The translations under genes and the position numbers were made by a program. The notes under the pieces were generated by a model. The model saw nothing but the letters and a program-made list of their open reading frames with translations. It ran no database searches and was not told the DNA's origin. From positions 9,300,001-9,364,000 of the forward strand of contig NC_057924.1 of the NCBI RefSeq assembly GCF_018873765.1: a stretch of 64,000 nucleotides of DNA, written 5' to 3'. Positions within the stretch are counted from its first letter, which is position 1; every line of letters starts with the position of its first letter. This document shows, one piece after another, positions 11,256 to 24,200 of the stretch. This DNA comes from Telopea speciosissima (taxonomy: Eukaryota > Streptophyta > Magnoliopsida > Proteales > Proteaceae).

Positions 11256-13303
11256 TTATACTTTTTCTTTATCCTAACACTAAAGAAATGAAAAATAATA
11301 AAAAAACACTCAAAACCCTCAAATCCCTATATCACCCCATCTCTGCTCCTTCACGCCGTTTCTACAATCTTCTCCAAATCTTCTCCAAACGAAACAGCCT
11401 AAATCCGTTCTCTTTCCCTTCTGTTTCCCTTCTCTTTCACTTTTCTTTCTCTTCTCTTTCCCCCTTCTCTTTCCCTTCGGCCTTCCATCTTCCCATTGTG
11501 CAATTTCTGCAAATTATCCCCACATCGAAAAATAATAGGGAAGAATCGTTGAACCTGAAGGAGTTTTGAAGTCTGAAGGAGTTGAACATCTGCAGCTTCG
11601 AAGGTGATGCTGGAAGGGAAGTTGTAACAGAACCCTTTGTGATGTCTGGATATCTGGAATGTTGGATTAGCTTCATCTATCGTTCTCGTTTGGACTTTGG
11701 AGGAGAAGGCTGAGGAGGAGAACTGCAAGGCAAGTTTGGACCAATTAGGTATGTCTGATTGTTCTTCTTCTTGTGTATCTCTCTCTTGGTTTTGTCCCTC
11801 GCTCTCTTCTCTTTGCTCTTTCTCTTTTTTTTTTCTTTTCATTGGGTTGAACCCTAGAAGGGTTTAATCGAAGTTTTAGAGGAAAAAAAGGGGTGGTGGG
11901 CGTTTTCGTTGGGAATCGACAGTGGTTTTTTTTTTTTTTTAAAGTCAAATGGGTGGGGTGATTTTCAATGAAAATTGAAGAGGTTATCTGGTTTGGGGTC
12001 AAGTAATTAGATGGGAATGAGAGTCGAAGGGAAGAGTGTTTTGCTATGGAAGTCCAGGGTTTTTGTTTGCTTGTTTGTTTGTTCGCTGTTATAGGCTTAC
12101 AACAGGGGGTAATAAAAGGAGAATAGGTTGTTACTGTTGGAATCGGAAGGGGGTTGGGGAGATGGGGCTGTTGTAGATAAATTTTTTTACAGCTCTATGT
12201 GGCAGAGGCCAAAGGCATGGAGGTGTAGAATGTAAAATAGAGATCTCTTGAACTTTTGAATTAATGGATGGAAACGGATACATACCAAATCCAGGTCTTT
12301 TCTTAGATAATTTTTTTTCTTAAATTTATTTTGGATTATTGAATATTTTTTGTGTGGCTTTTAGGAACCCGACTTTTGGGTTAGTGTGATGGTATGAACA
12401 TGTTTGATTTTATTACTGAGGACTTGTAGTACTGCTCTTATTTTTCTTCTTGTAATCCATCTTCTATCTTTTGATTTTCACAGTTTTTCTTTCCCTATTG
12501 CATTTGTACATAATTAAGCTTAGAAAGGAGCAAAATGGAGAGAAATTTCAGATCTCAAGCTAACGAGATTCATTGAGTGCACTGTTTATAATCTTTTCAT
12601 TTTTACTGCTTTAAATTAAGTTAAAATATTTTACTTGCAAGAGGTGGAATATGACAATCGCAGTGCAGACAATTTTAAAAACTTACAATCTGATCAACTT
12701 TGGCATAGTAAAAATTACAGGCATAACAACCATTTTAAAAAAAAAAAAAAAATTAAAGTCAAGTCAGTTCAGGGACAGGGTCAATCAGGGCCAACCCGAC
12801 CCTATCAGGGTCAGGTCGGGCCGGGCCGGGTTCGAGAAAAACCTGGTAGGGTCGGGTTAGGGTTGAGGATTTCTTGGCCCCGCCAGGGTTGGGTCGGTCG
12901 CGCGGGGTTTAGGTTAAGACCTCTAGGGTTAGGGTAGGGTCAGGGTTTAGGCAGGCCCGGCCCAACCCGACCCATTGACACCCCTAGTTTCTATGTCTAG
13001 ACACAAGAACGTGCAAAATTACCTCCATCCTCTTGTGAAATAAAAAACCCATCCATATTGGTGTCGCTACATGTGCTCTCTTTGTCCCCCATGTTGCTGC
13101 AACGAGCCAGAGACTACATGACTAGACAAAAATCTCTTGTCTTGTAAATTGATATTATAATATGTTTGTTGGCCTCGGTTGGCATTTGGCAACCAACAGT
13201 TTCACAATCAAGACCCCTTAAGTAGGTCCATTCAAGTCTACCGGTATGGGCCAACTTTTGACACCCTTAGGTGGTAGGACAGGCATAAGAAATTTTTTTT
13301 TTT

Positions 13304-14748
13304 GGGAAATTTACACATACCACCCCTGAGGTTTGACGAAAGGATATTTTCACCCCCAGTTTTGGAAAATTCTACGTACCCCCTGAGGTTTGTAAACGGT
13401 AACAAATAAGCCCATTTCGTCAATTCATGACTAACACTGTTATATATTAGACTTGAATTGACGGAATTGCCCTTCTAAGAAGAATCCAAAAAAAAAGACG
13501 GTGAATGGACAAAATTATCCTTACAAAGAAAAAAAAAAGGGAGTTTTTTTTTTGCTCCTCGATCGCTTCTCTACTTGAATCCCCAATTCGAGCTCCCCTC
13601 CCTCCAATGCCATTGGAAATCTGGGAATCGGAGAGGAAATATTGAATGGTTGGGAGGGAATAAGGAAAACCCTATCGCCAGTCATGGAAAGTTGGTTGCT
13701 GGGTTCATCAGAACAGAAACGACATTACAAGGATCCAATCAGCCTCAAAACATTTTCCTCCACTCCCTAGCCCTCTGCCCTTGACTCATTTAGGCTTTTG
13801 ATTCTTTCCAAATGTTCTCCATTCACTTTCAACCCTACCATGAACCAGAACAGAAACGACATTATATCTTTTATCAAAAAAAAAACCCAACTCTGAAAAA
13901 ACAGAAGCCCTCTTGTGTGATTCGATTTCCCATTGCAAACCATAAAATGGACGCCATCTTGTCCAATGAGATTAATTAATATGGGCAATTGCTAATAATA
14001 CCAAAATCCCTCTTCTCCTTCGAGCGGCAACCGATCAAGTTATAGATACAAGCGTTCCGGAGAAGAATGAATTGAACACTCTGAAGGCAAGTGGAAGAAT
14101 GCGAGAGGAGAATGATAGAAGAAAGCGGTAATTTAATTCGCAAGGAAAACAAAATAAGGTTAGGGATTTGATCTTTATTTCTTGCCAGATTAGAATTCTT
14201 TCTCTAATCAAGTGGATCGATCCGGGTCAATTCTACAGGTGCCGCTGATGAGATTGATTATCCATTACTGGGTTTTTTTCGATCAAAAAAGAGAAAAATA
14301 AGAAGGTCTCTTAGATTACGATGCAAGACAACCAGCACAGGTGGAAGAGGAAACCATGAAATCGGAGAGTAAAGAAATGGGTTTCGAATCCCAATTTTTG
14401 AGTAGAATTAAAACCCTATTTCTCTTTTCTTTATTTTCTCATTCTTTTTAACTCTCGATCGCTTCTCTGCTTGAATCCCCAATTTGATTGGGGAAGATGA
14501 GTTACTTGCAGGTTTTGTTTCCCTTTGTAAGGGTAATTTTGTTCATTTACTTTTTTTTTTGTTTTTGGGTTCTTCAAGGGCAATTCCATCAGTTCAAGTC
14601 TAATTTTTAACAGTGTTAGTCATGAACTGACAGAATGAGCTTGTTTGTTTCCGTTTACAAACCTCAAGAGGGTTCGCAGAATTTTCCAAAACTGGAGATG
14701 AAAATATCATTTCGTCAAACCTTAGAGGTGGTGTGTCGTAAGAAATTT
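13304..14748. mobile_element. MULE-like element with ~230-bp TIRs
   Basis: The left end reads accacccctgaggtttgacg and the right end, reverse-complemented, accacctctaaggtttgacg. Similarity runs inward past gacggaattgccctt / gacagaatgagc to the inner arm ttatccttacaaag. The arms span about 13304-13535 and 14517-14748. The outermost bases and the target duplication are blurred by poly-T on the left, so the exact ends are approximate. The interior contains a partial internal direct repeat (gatcgcttctctacttgaat near 13561 and 14458) and no identifiable captured gene. Confidence 0.7.
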
Positions 14749-15243
14749 AACACATAGGTAAATGATATTGTGAAGTGTTGATATAATATCCATTGTATCC
14801 AAGAGTTAAAGTTACCATTTGACACATATTTGTGAAAATCACTTGTTCACCATATTTAGTAGTAAGGATCGATGAAGGAGACTACACTTTCCATGAAGAT
14901 CCTCAAAGATTTTATATATCTAGATTAAGATCATAATCGTACATGATCTGATGATCGGTCAGTTTCATATCAATTCCCGATTTTTGACGATTCCAATTTG
15001 AATCTGGCGATCCCTGATTGATTCGCCAATTCAGTGACTTGTGGAGCCCACGGGGTATGTCAATGTACATAGGCTATGACTCATGGGGGCCCATGGGCCA
15101 TGACCCGTGAAGTCTATTTCATCCAGGCTTCTTCACAGTACCGCGCGAATTTAAAAGAGGGAAAAGGAACAGAGACGAAGCTGAAATACCAGTGGGATTT
15201 AGGGCAAAACCTAAACGTGGAATTTGGAAACTCTCTCGAAACA

Positions 15244-18200
15244 ATGGAGAAGGGGATGATAAGTGTGGACCGGTGGAGCGATCAAAGCCAGACTTATTTC
15301 TTGACTCATCTCCATGCAGATCACACAAATGGTTTGTCTTCCAACTGGAGCAAGGGACCAATCTTCTGCTCCTCTGTCACCGCCGAGCTCTTTCCCGTTA
15401 AATTCCCTGGTTTCAATCTTTCCCTGCTTACGGTTTTGGAGATCGGAATTTCACATTTGCTTTCTTTGGTATCTCGCTCCACCGGATTGGAAACTTCTGT
15501 TCAGGTTACACCCATTGATGCTCACCATTGCCCTGGTACGTCACTTTCGCTCCTGAATTGAATGGTGTTCCACTTGCTGTGATTTAAGTTCTTTTTATCT
15601 GTTTGCTTGTGTTTATTAGAAAGAGGGCTGGGCGTGGAAGAGAAGGGATAGTGTATGTTTCTTTTATGGGTCAACTGTGTAATACTTTGTTATCATCTGC
15701 AGAACCGATTTCATTTTTTTTACGAAGTTCTTTTATTTATGAATTTTTTTTTTCAATTGGGCAGGTGCTGTCATGTTCTTATTTCGTGGTGAATTTGGAT
15801 GTGTCCTCTACACTGGTGATTTCCGTTGGGAATCAACCAGTGAAAGGGCACATTTGGGGAAGAACACACTCCTCAATGCTCTAAGGGGTGATAAAGTGGA
15901 CTTCATTCACTTAGACAACACTTACTGTAATCCATTGTATTCCTTCCCTCCTCGTGAAGCTGTTGCCCAGCAGGTTCACTTCCATCCATGTTCATTTATT
16001 GGTACATATGAAAGTATGATATTTTGGCAAAATGAATTCTTTGGTGACTCTGTTAATCATATGGCAGTAGAATATTAAATTCATGTCATGAACAAATCGT
16101 CGAATGTCCAACATTAAGCAATTTGTGTCAAGCAGTCCAGATGCTTGTAGTAACATTATGATTAAGCAAAAAATTTGTTTTATGTATGGTTAAAATTCTA
16201 ATTTAAAAGTGGCACTTGCTATATCATAATTTGTTATAAGTAGTCGAACCACTTGGTTTCTGGAAAATATTTTTATACACAAGAAATTCTTTGTTTATAG
16301 ACGTATTGATTATATTAGGACTTACCTGTCAATCAAAAGCTTGACTTATATACCCATGCTGCCGGTGTAGGAGGAGTCTCCCATGGCACACCAACGGCTG
16401 CGTAGGACAGTATTGTCAGCAGGAGGCCCACAATGGTCTAGGAGGAGAGAGAAAATGAGTAAAAAAAAACCTTTGAGAGGGCACTGTCACTGAGTGCCCG
16501 ATTTGTATTGGTATGACCAGAGGCTGATCCAATATTTTTTTTTGGTATGTCACTAGCTGATCTATGCACATTGAGCCCAGGTTTGTAAAATGAACCAAGG
16601 AGAATCTTTTTCATTATAGATTTCATATCAAATGGCCTTGAACTCTGAAATTTTTATTCTTTTTTGCTATTGCATGCTCTAACATACTTCAACTGGAAAA
16701 AAAAAAGTAAAATAAAAATGCGGATTAAGTGATTTGGAGGTGGATGGAATCATTCCTTCAGTTTGGGTTCATCATTGAACAATTTCAAGGTGTTGTTGTT
16801 CCTCTTGAATCCATTCTTTGCCTGTTCTTTTCAAGGTTTAAGGGTCAGCCATTGCTTGGATTGACAGTGGCTGACCAAATCAGGATCAGTCAGGCCATTC
16901 AATCATGATCCCTTGATTCTTTTTTTCTGAAAGGTAACAAACTAGCATGAATACATGTTAAGTCCAAATTTTTTTTTCCCTTGAAGTTTGTTCATAAGTT
17001 GAAGTTGTGAGGACAGATTCTTCCTGTTATGACTAAAAATCCCCTCTATTTATAAATTGTTTCTGTTTTACACGATTCTAATTTAAATTCCAGATTGATC
17101 CTTTCCTTCAAATGAATTTACTGTTCGCCTTTCCCAAAAGGCCTGAACTGTCCAGAAATTACGAAATGGACATTGTTCAATTTATTTGAGATTTAATCAC
17201 TTATTGTTGGCCCATAGCAACCTTATTACGGTTTTGGATTCCTAGGTTGCACCAGATCCTTAAATCCTTGCTGGTTATTGGTCTTCGGCTATATTGGATT
17301 ACTTGTCTTCCTTTTTTGTTTTCATAATATTCTTCCAAACGGTTATTTTTTTTTTCTTATAAAATATGACATTGTACCATCCTCACAAGGATTGGTGAGT
17401 TGAGTTTATTTGTTTAATAAAACAAGACATATTGTTATATTTTTACTATATTTTTGCCTTTTGAAATAGTTTATGTATTTACTAAACTTCCATTTTGTGT
17501 CAATGGGACAAAATTTTCAATAATGTGTTGCTTGGTGACAAGGTGGTTTGCTGGATGGTGTCTAGTCTATACCTGATGTTTAAAGTGACTGCAGGGGCAA
17601 CTAGGTGGTTAGGTGTGATGTGATTTACATTTATAGAGGTTTTAACTTATATAGAATGCTTTGTTTAAGATTATAACTTATAATTGATAGTTGCATGTTA
17701 GCTTGAGTTGGTGGACATATGGTATTGCAATTTTTTTTAAAAAAATTCAGAATAATGAAGATTCAGAGGGAAATATCTTATGGAGCTAGGAGTCAATTGT
17801 AAGTTCTCAAAAATAGAAATTTACATCAATCAATTTGATGCAGTTGCATTAGTCATTAATCTCATATGAGGCCTTTGCGCGAGGTTGGGAGGCCCATAAG
17901 GTGCTAGTGGCAGTCCAATGAGCTTAAATTGACCTTTGGATAGTTATATCATAGGTTGGGGCTGTTGGGCCTTTTAGTTTTTGGGGTTTCACTGTAATTG
18001 GGCCTAATTTATAGGCCCCATAAAGTGGAAATAAAGTTAGTACACTGGATTAGTAGTTAAGTATTTGAGTTAGAGTAGAATACATAATAGATAGAATTCT
18101 GTTTTGACTTTATTTACTTTATTGAGTGTGCAAGTGTGATTAGGAGTTCTTTTCTGAGTCAATTTAGGAATTTTAGAAGGTCTTTATATATGCAATACAC

Positions 18201-21200
18201 TCCCATCAAAATAGATGATTTGAGTAAAGAATAGTGATTTAGTCTTGGCGCTATTCAGCAGTGTATACGGTATGGTTATCCCATACATGATTTCTTCTTT
18301 TCTTTTATGTTCTCTTCTTCTCTCTTCTTCCTCCCAAGTAGATCAATCTCATCTCTCTTCCCTCACCTTGCATCGATTTGATTTCTTCCCTTAAACACAC
18401 AGCTTCTTCTTTTATCTCAGATCTGATCACAGATTTGATCAATGGGCCTGCTTGCATCTGAGATCCATAATCTGGATTTTTAGATTGCATTATAATTAGA
18501 GTAAGTCTATCAAAAAATAAAATCCTAGGTGACTTGTTAGTGATGCAGATCTAAATGCCTACTTTTGTTGAGACTTGAGTTCTTTTATTTCATGTTTTTA
18601 AGTTAGTTCTCTTATGTTTTAAGTGTTTTAAGTTTGGCCCAGTTGAACTGGTGGTTTGTTTGGTTTAGTTTAAGATAGATATTTTATTTCTTGTCTTTTA
18701 TTTAAAATTTGGAGAGGGTGGACCTCGGTGCAACGGTAAGGTTGCTCCATTGCTACCTAGTGGTCGCGGGTTCGAGTTGGGAAACAGCCTCTCTGCGAAG
18801 CAGGGTAAGACTGTGTACACTATGACCCTCCCCAGATCCCACAGTGGCGGGAGCCTCATGCACTGGATACACCCACTTTTGTATTTAAAGTTTGGATCCA
18901 TGTCCTTTTTGAAGAGCACTTAAGATGTTAAAAAGGAGTGTTGAGTTGTAATAGGAGTCAGCTAGGGGGTTTCCTAGTCAGACTCTAACTTGGATTTTTG
19001 ATTGCCTTATAAATAAAGACCAAGGGCTGGACATTAGCCCATGATTTTATCTTCAGAAAAAAACTGCTGTTGCTCTCTTCTATGCCTGAAGAAACCCTTG
19101 TGTGTGATCAAGGTTGGCCGGTGTTTGATCCAACCAACCACCTTGCGGCGGGAAGCCCTGGTGCTCTACTCTCTATTCTATCCTCTCTTTAAGGTACTGA
19201 TCAGTTACTCTAATTCTCTGCAATTCTGTATTACTGTTTAAAATTCTTCAGTCCTTCAACATTATAATTGTTAATTGGAGGTGAGTTTCACTCCTGATCT
19301 AGATTCTGTTTTCAATACTCTTCAATCGATATTATTGTCTGTCAGAATCTGGTTTTAATTCTTGATTCTGTTGGCTAATTAGAACAGTCCTACTCATACT
19401 AGGATTGCTTGACTGGGGAGTTTTACAATGCTGATTTTGAATCTGTTGATAGAATTCTGCAATTGATTTTTTTCTCTCTATCATCTTCTGTCTTCAAATT
19501 CAGATTCTACCAAGTATTTGGTACAGTCCTATCTCAAGTAGGATTGCACTTCAAGGATCTTGAACCTGAAATCGATTTACCTATCTGCTGGTTTGTTTAA
19601 TCTGAAAGTATCATTGCCTACTCATAGTCTGTTGATTTATCTAAATCTGAAATCTGTTCTTTGATCAGAATTTTAGATTGACAGTTTTGCCCCTTTCCTA
19701 GTCTTACTCGGATTTCTCTACATTCTAGATCCCACCATTGGATCTTGCTGAAACTTTCACTAAAGGTCACCCTATCTATTATTAGAACTGGACCTGAACT
19801 TTAGGCTAATCTGGTGGTTTGATTTTGTTATATGAAATTTCTCTGGATCTGGATTTTGTTCGCTGAATATGTGATTCTGTTAAGCACTGTTTAATCCCTT
19901 CCACTACTACATTAGTCAGATCAATTGATTGGTCTTGCCATGGCATTTTAAGAACATTTACATACAGTTGAAGTTTGTGAATAATGAAAAGATTAAAAAA
20001 AGGAGAACATAATGTTGTCAAGAATTGAAAATTGTTCCTTCTCATTAGAGGAAAACTGACAGCAATCTATAAAGCAGATGTTTCTTAGGTGTAGAAAATA
20101 ATGTTCTCAAAGAAATGAAATGAATAGAAGTTATGTAATTTAGAACCTTAAAGAAGTTGATCTATGCATTTTCTTCTTTTAATGTAAATTATATTTCTTA
20201 GATATAAATTACAATGACATGTTTCGCAAATACCTCTTCTTGTAAACCCCATTTCAACTGCCAATTATGTGCTTGGACATGAAACTGTCAGTGTAGTTCC
20301 AACATACATTTGGGTCTTACTAATTGATTATCTTCTTTGTGCCTGGTTGACAGGTTATTGATGTTATTACCTCCCATCCTGAACATGACATAATTATTGG
20401 GATTGACACATTGGGGAAAGAAGAACTTCTAGTTTGCATTTCACAAGCACTTAAGATAAAGGTCTACTTACATCCCTTTGTTGGATAGGAGGATTTATGT
20501 TTATAGATATCATAACTGAACATGTAATACTTGTGCAAGAAAATTGGCATCAAGCAGTAAGCCTGCTTTGGTAGTGGGTTTTATACTTATATGCCCAATG
20601 TATTGGTCTTTCATAGGACAATTCTTGAACAAGGATTACTATGTGGCCCCAATGATCGTCCTTCCCCCCCTTCTACTTCATGTTTGTGACCTTGGCCAAT
20701 GGTCTTGTAATGGTGGTCTAGGACTAGACTATTTCTGTAGCACATCTATTTCCTCTAGATAACGGCTATTGCTAGAACTTATTCCCATTAGAACAGGCAT
20801 TATCCTATCATTTAGTACCATAATGACATTCTTGTATCTGTATATTTTTTCTGGTAGAATTAATAATTCGTTGTCAATTAAGTTTATGAAAGGGCAGTGC
20901 TATTAGAGTTTTTGCTTGGGGCACTACATCTTTGATTCTAGACACTGGTGTAGGATGTGAAAATTAGTTTAAGCAGATATTGTAGTATCTATAGCACTGC
21001 CCTGCTATAACATGTCACATTTTAATAATGAAACAACTTTTAAATCTAAACGTTACTGCTGCAACTTGTAATTGAAAAAAGAACCGGAGAAAAGCTTTTG
21101 ACCTCTTACATTTCATTCTATCAAACTTTGGACCTTATTTTCTAGCTAATCTTTTCAGTTTGATTTGATTTTTTTTTCCAAGTTCCTGATTAGGAGCTCA

Positions 21201-22115
21201 CATTTAATGGGATAAATGTACTCCTTGATCCTTATTCATTGTGAGGTCACATTTTCATGTCAATCATGGATTTTATGTATAATGATGATGATTCTGAGAC
21301 AATGTTTATGTATTGAGAGAAGAAACTAAAACTTTTGTTTTGTTGGCTTTTAACTCCGTGGTTTACTTACAATTCTCCTGTGACGTTCTCTGAAGATTTG
21401 GGTGTGGCCAGAACGCTTGCAAACGATGCACCTGCTTGGATTTCATGATATCTTCACAACAAATACTTCTCTTACTAGGGTCCGAGCTGTTCCTCGTTAC
21501 AGTTTTAGCATCGACACTCTCAAGGGATTTAATACTATTCGCCCAACAATTGGAATAATGCCCTCTGGTCTTCCTTGGGTGGTGAGATCCATCAAAGAGA
21601 ATGGTGATTCTCTTGCTTCTCTTCCAGTTTCCCACGATATTAGAAACAAGGTGAACGTAGATGTTTGGGCTCATGTGAATGGAAGTCAGCTGAATGAAAA
21701 GCCATGCTATGCCCAAAGGCTTCATAATTACATCTTCTCACTACCATACTCTGATCACTCATGCTACCATGAAATACAGGAGTTTATTCAGCTTGTCCAG
21801 CCGGCCAACATGAGGGGTATAGTTTCTTCATTATTTTGCGAATCTGATCCTATGTACCATTTTGGCCACCTTTGTGTTACAAATCAACTACATGAGCAGT
21901 CATTCAAGAAAGTCAGAAGAGGGGAGGTAAATGGAAGTGACAAAGCTACCCAAAACAAGTCTATACTTGGATTTGAAAAGAACCTTCAGACAAAAGCTAA
22001 GAGAAAGAAGACAATAAAAATTGGCTTCTTACGTGTTCATCTGCGAAGGGTAAGTGTTCTCAGACGAACAAGGCGTGGTGCAAAGCTTGCAGGAGTTGAC
22101 AGTACTACTGATTGA
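15244..22115 (+). CDS. SNM1B/Apollo-like metallo-beta-lactamase DNA repair nuclease
   Basis: Four exons: 15244-15535, 15765-15973, 20354-20461 and 21396-22115, all with GT/AG borders and compatible phases, give about 442 residues. Exon 1 starts MEKGMISVDRW and holds the metal-binding box HLHADH; its end carries DAHHCPG. Exon 2 carries TGDFRW, the next metallo-beta-lactamase aspartate motif. Exon 3 (HPEHDIIIGIDTLGKEE) and exon 4 (VWPERLQTMHLLGF, then VPRYSF and LPYSDHS) form the beta-CASP part. This order matches the plant At1g27410-type homologue of human DCLRE1B/Apollo, a nuclear 5' exonuclease in cross-link and telomere-end processing in animals; its plant role is inferred from family. Intron 2 is 4.4 kb and contains an Au SINE. 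An upstream in-frame ATG at 15076 exists, but the family start is MEKG. No breaks were seen. Confidence 0.88.
16233..16345 (+). repeat. Dispersed direct repeat, copy 1
   Basis: About 110 bp sharing gaaccacttggtttctg, cttatacaca-like and gtattgattata with 23652-23760. Roughly 80 percent similar by eye. Same orientation, 7.4 kb apart, so the pair brackets the last two exons of the Apollo-like gene. Confidence 0.65.
18700..18896 (+). mobile_element. Au SINE inserted in intron 2
   Basis: Plus-strand SINE at 18714-18882: gagggtggacctcggtgcaa, then the tRNA-like B box gcgggttcgagttggg, gcctctctgcgaagcaggg and the tail gcgggagcctcatgcactgg. This is the Au SINE consensus order. Near-identical 14-bp duplications, atttaaaatttgga and atttaaagtttgga, flank it at 18700-18713 and 18883-18896. 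Confidence 0.88.
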
Positions 22116-22915
22116 TCAGTTTTGAATGATGAGGATGTTGGTTTGCATTTGGATATGAGCAAGCTCAGATGTGCTGTGACAAGTAAGCCGTAGTGTAAAA
22201 GATTGATGAAACTGACAGTATTATTAGTCAGGGTTGTATGCTAATATAGAAAGTGCACCCATGTACAAATATGGCATATGCCAGCTGGATTTTGAATAAT
22301 TGAGTTTCACCTGAAAGTTAATCTGTGTGGATTTAATTCTTTAACAAATCACAATTTGGAGTAGCTTGCCTACACTAATAATTTTGTTCACCTATAAACA
22401 GCTCTGTTTGAATGTGGAGTATTATGCAAGCATGTTAAAGGATCTGTCAAAATGGATCTCAACCTTTGTCTCAACCTTTGTAATGTCTCCCATGAACTCT
22501 CTCTCCCCACAATGATAATGTATCTGAAGTCTTCATTTTGAGATACACGTTCAACAAACCTATATGGGTTTTGAGTTCCCAAGACACCCTTCTCTTGAGT
22601 GGCCCTGCACTGAAAATCACTCTGTTCTGCTGTTGTCCTGCTCTTCCATGTTGGCCATTTCTTTATTTTAGAGGTGTCACCAGGCCACTGTTTTTCATTG
22701 GTCCATCCCTGTCCTTTTTTATTACTTGAATTATGATATCCAGATGCTTGACTACAATTCTACCTATTTAATCCATTTATGAATAATAACAGGGGATTGT
22801 AATGGACCAGTCTGTATGCTATACCTGAGAAATACTCTACAGCAAACATTGATATGGTTGTTTTGGAGTAATGGCATACACTATGAGTGGTAAGGTCAGA
22901 TATCGATGGGATGAC
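22116..22915. other. 3' flank of the Apollo-like gene, nothing else recognised
   Basis: AT-rich sequence without a family match. The 3' UTR of the Apollo-like transcript presumably lies in the first few hundred bases, but no polyadenylation signal is clear enough to call. Confidence 0.35.
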
Positions 22916-23330
22916 TTAAGGAATAGGGGTTGAAGATGACGGTAGAGTAGGGTAAGGGATAGAGAACAATAAAACCTGAATCCTTTTGACTTTAGTTTGA
23001 AGGGAATACAAGAATTTTAGTAGCCGTATCATGTCGCTGTTATCTGATTCAAGTATAACATGGGAAAAATTAGCCTCTATGGCTAACACCATTTCAAGTT
23101 GAATGGACAGAGCTTCTCCAGTAAGGACAGTAAGGACATTGTCAAATAGGGATGGATCTGAAACAGCAAACACTTGAGCACCTTCAATTTCTAGCAATCA
23201 CTCCAAGACCTCCAGTAGATGCATTCAAAGAGAGCGCTGCATCGCAATTAATCTTCATGAATCCCAGGCTTGGGGGAATCCAGTGGGTAGCATTCACTTG
23301 CTGTTGAGACTGTGGATGATCGAACTTGTT
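22916..23330 (-). mobile_element. LINE-derived RNase H remnant
   Basis: The minus strand encodes HWIPPSLGFMKINCDAALS, then TGGLGVIARN, and after a frame change GEALSIQLEMVLAIEANFSH followed by VILESDNSDMIRLL. This is the RVT_3/RNase H layout found at the C-terminus of plant L1-type LINE polyproteins: an Asp in the first strand, Glu in helix A, Asp in the ESD motif. It has a stop after VIARN and a frameshift, and no reverse transcriptase remains around it, so it is a fragment. A decayed host gene with the same domain is the alternative. Confidence 0.65.
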
Positions 23331-24092
23331 AGTTCATAGGATTATTTGCATTCCAATATTCAGAGAAGTAGCCTTGTTTCTTGTTGGACATTATAGTCGA
23401 GCCACTTTAGATCAAGTATCAATTTATGTATTGATTGCATTATTTCTTATGTGAGGTATTTTGAAAATGAGTTTAGATGGTTATCTTTGTAAAAGACAAT
23501 GGAGATGGATTTATTACAAAACAATCATCTCATTGGCATACAGAAGAATGATAACTTGTTTAATATTATGTATGTATGGACCGAAGAGTGAATTTTAAGC
23601 TTATAAAAATATATTTTGAATATTATTAGGTAAGAAATACAGGAGATATTAGTTATAGGTGGTTGAACCACTTGGTTTCTGATAAATATTCTTATACACA
23701 GAGGTCCTTTATTTATAGAAGTATTGATTATATCATGACTTGCCTTTTCAACCATAAGTGTACTTTTTCTGTCTATTTTGTAGAATCAACCAGTACCCAT
23801 TTGGGGCAGCCATAGAAGATTGTTCAGAAGTCTATTAGGCACAGCCAAACATCTAAAGGTTGTGAAGATGACCATCAGTTAGAACATTATTGAGGATTCT
23901 TTTCTGCTCCAGCCATTCATGGAAGGGAGAAGGAAGAACGAAAACCCCACATTTGCTTCTTTGAGTGGGTTAGATGATGAGAACACTTTCATTGAACCTA
24001 ACCCCTCAAATCATACAGGTGACCAGTCATTTCATTAATATTGACTATAGAACACCTTTGTTGCATCATTTCCCTGCAAAATGATACCCCTT
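23331..24092. other. Intergenic DNA with a dispersed repeat (23652-23760)
   Basis: The only structure seen is the second copy of the repeat at 16233-16345. No coding sequence recognised. Confidence 0.4.
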
Positions 24093-24164
24093 GGCCATTC
24101 TTGATTTCTCTCAAATAAGAAGTTTGAAACTAAAAGGGTCTTTCTACTATGTAGCTTTAAGCAG
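24093..24164 (+). repeat. Direct repeat, left copy, flanking the UGT pseudogene
   Basis: Shares ttcttgatttctctcaaata and agggtctttctac with 25611-25684, same orientation, about 70 bp long. It ends some 35 bp before the first recognisable UGT codon. Confidence 0.8.
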
Positions 24165-24200
24165 TCTACTCAGTGCTACTCATTGTGAAACCCGTTGAAC

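Larger units (their letters stand above)
9472..12994. mobile_element. hAT-like element, 3.5 kb, itself invaded by a MULE
   Basis: Perfect 8-bp direct repeats gtttctat lie at 9472-9479 and 12987-12994. The ends are taggggtgtcaataaagccc and, on the right strand read inward, taggggtgtcaatgggtcgg. Subterminal regions are dense in cgggtc/gacccg motifs in both orientations. About 1.5 kb of the interior is a separate MULE (9722-11246). The remaining 2 kb has C/T-rich stretches but no hAT transposase, so this is a non-autonomous element. Confidence 0.85.
15974..20353 (+). other. 4.4-kb intron 2 of the Apollo-like gene, repeat-filled
   Basis: It starts gttcact after exon 2 and ends gacag before exon 3. 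Contents seen: one arm of a dispersed repeat at 16233-16345 (second copy 23652-23760), an Au SINE at 18714-18882, and promoter-like sequence (cttataaataaagacc) near 19008 inside DNA that may derive from a long terminal repeat. No other coding sequence was recognised. Confidence 0.6.

Noticed and set aside
11234-11842. Long open frames on both strands in C/T-rich DNA (111 and 147 codons)
   Set aside because: They derive from ctttctc-rich low-complexity sequence inside the hAT element, and the composition is unlike a protein family.
18714-18882. tRNA gene on account of the ggttcgag box
   Set aside because: The B box belongs to an Au SINE; there is no cloverleaf and the element has its own target duplication.
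18560-19250. Possible LTR-like segment in the Apollo intron, with a TATA-like cttataaataaagacc and a downstream leader-like stretch
   Set aside because: No second terminal repeat, no primer-binding site that I can name and no gag-pol sequence nearby. It could be a solo terminal repeat, but the ends cannot be fixed.
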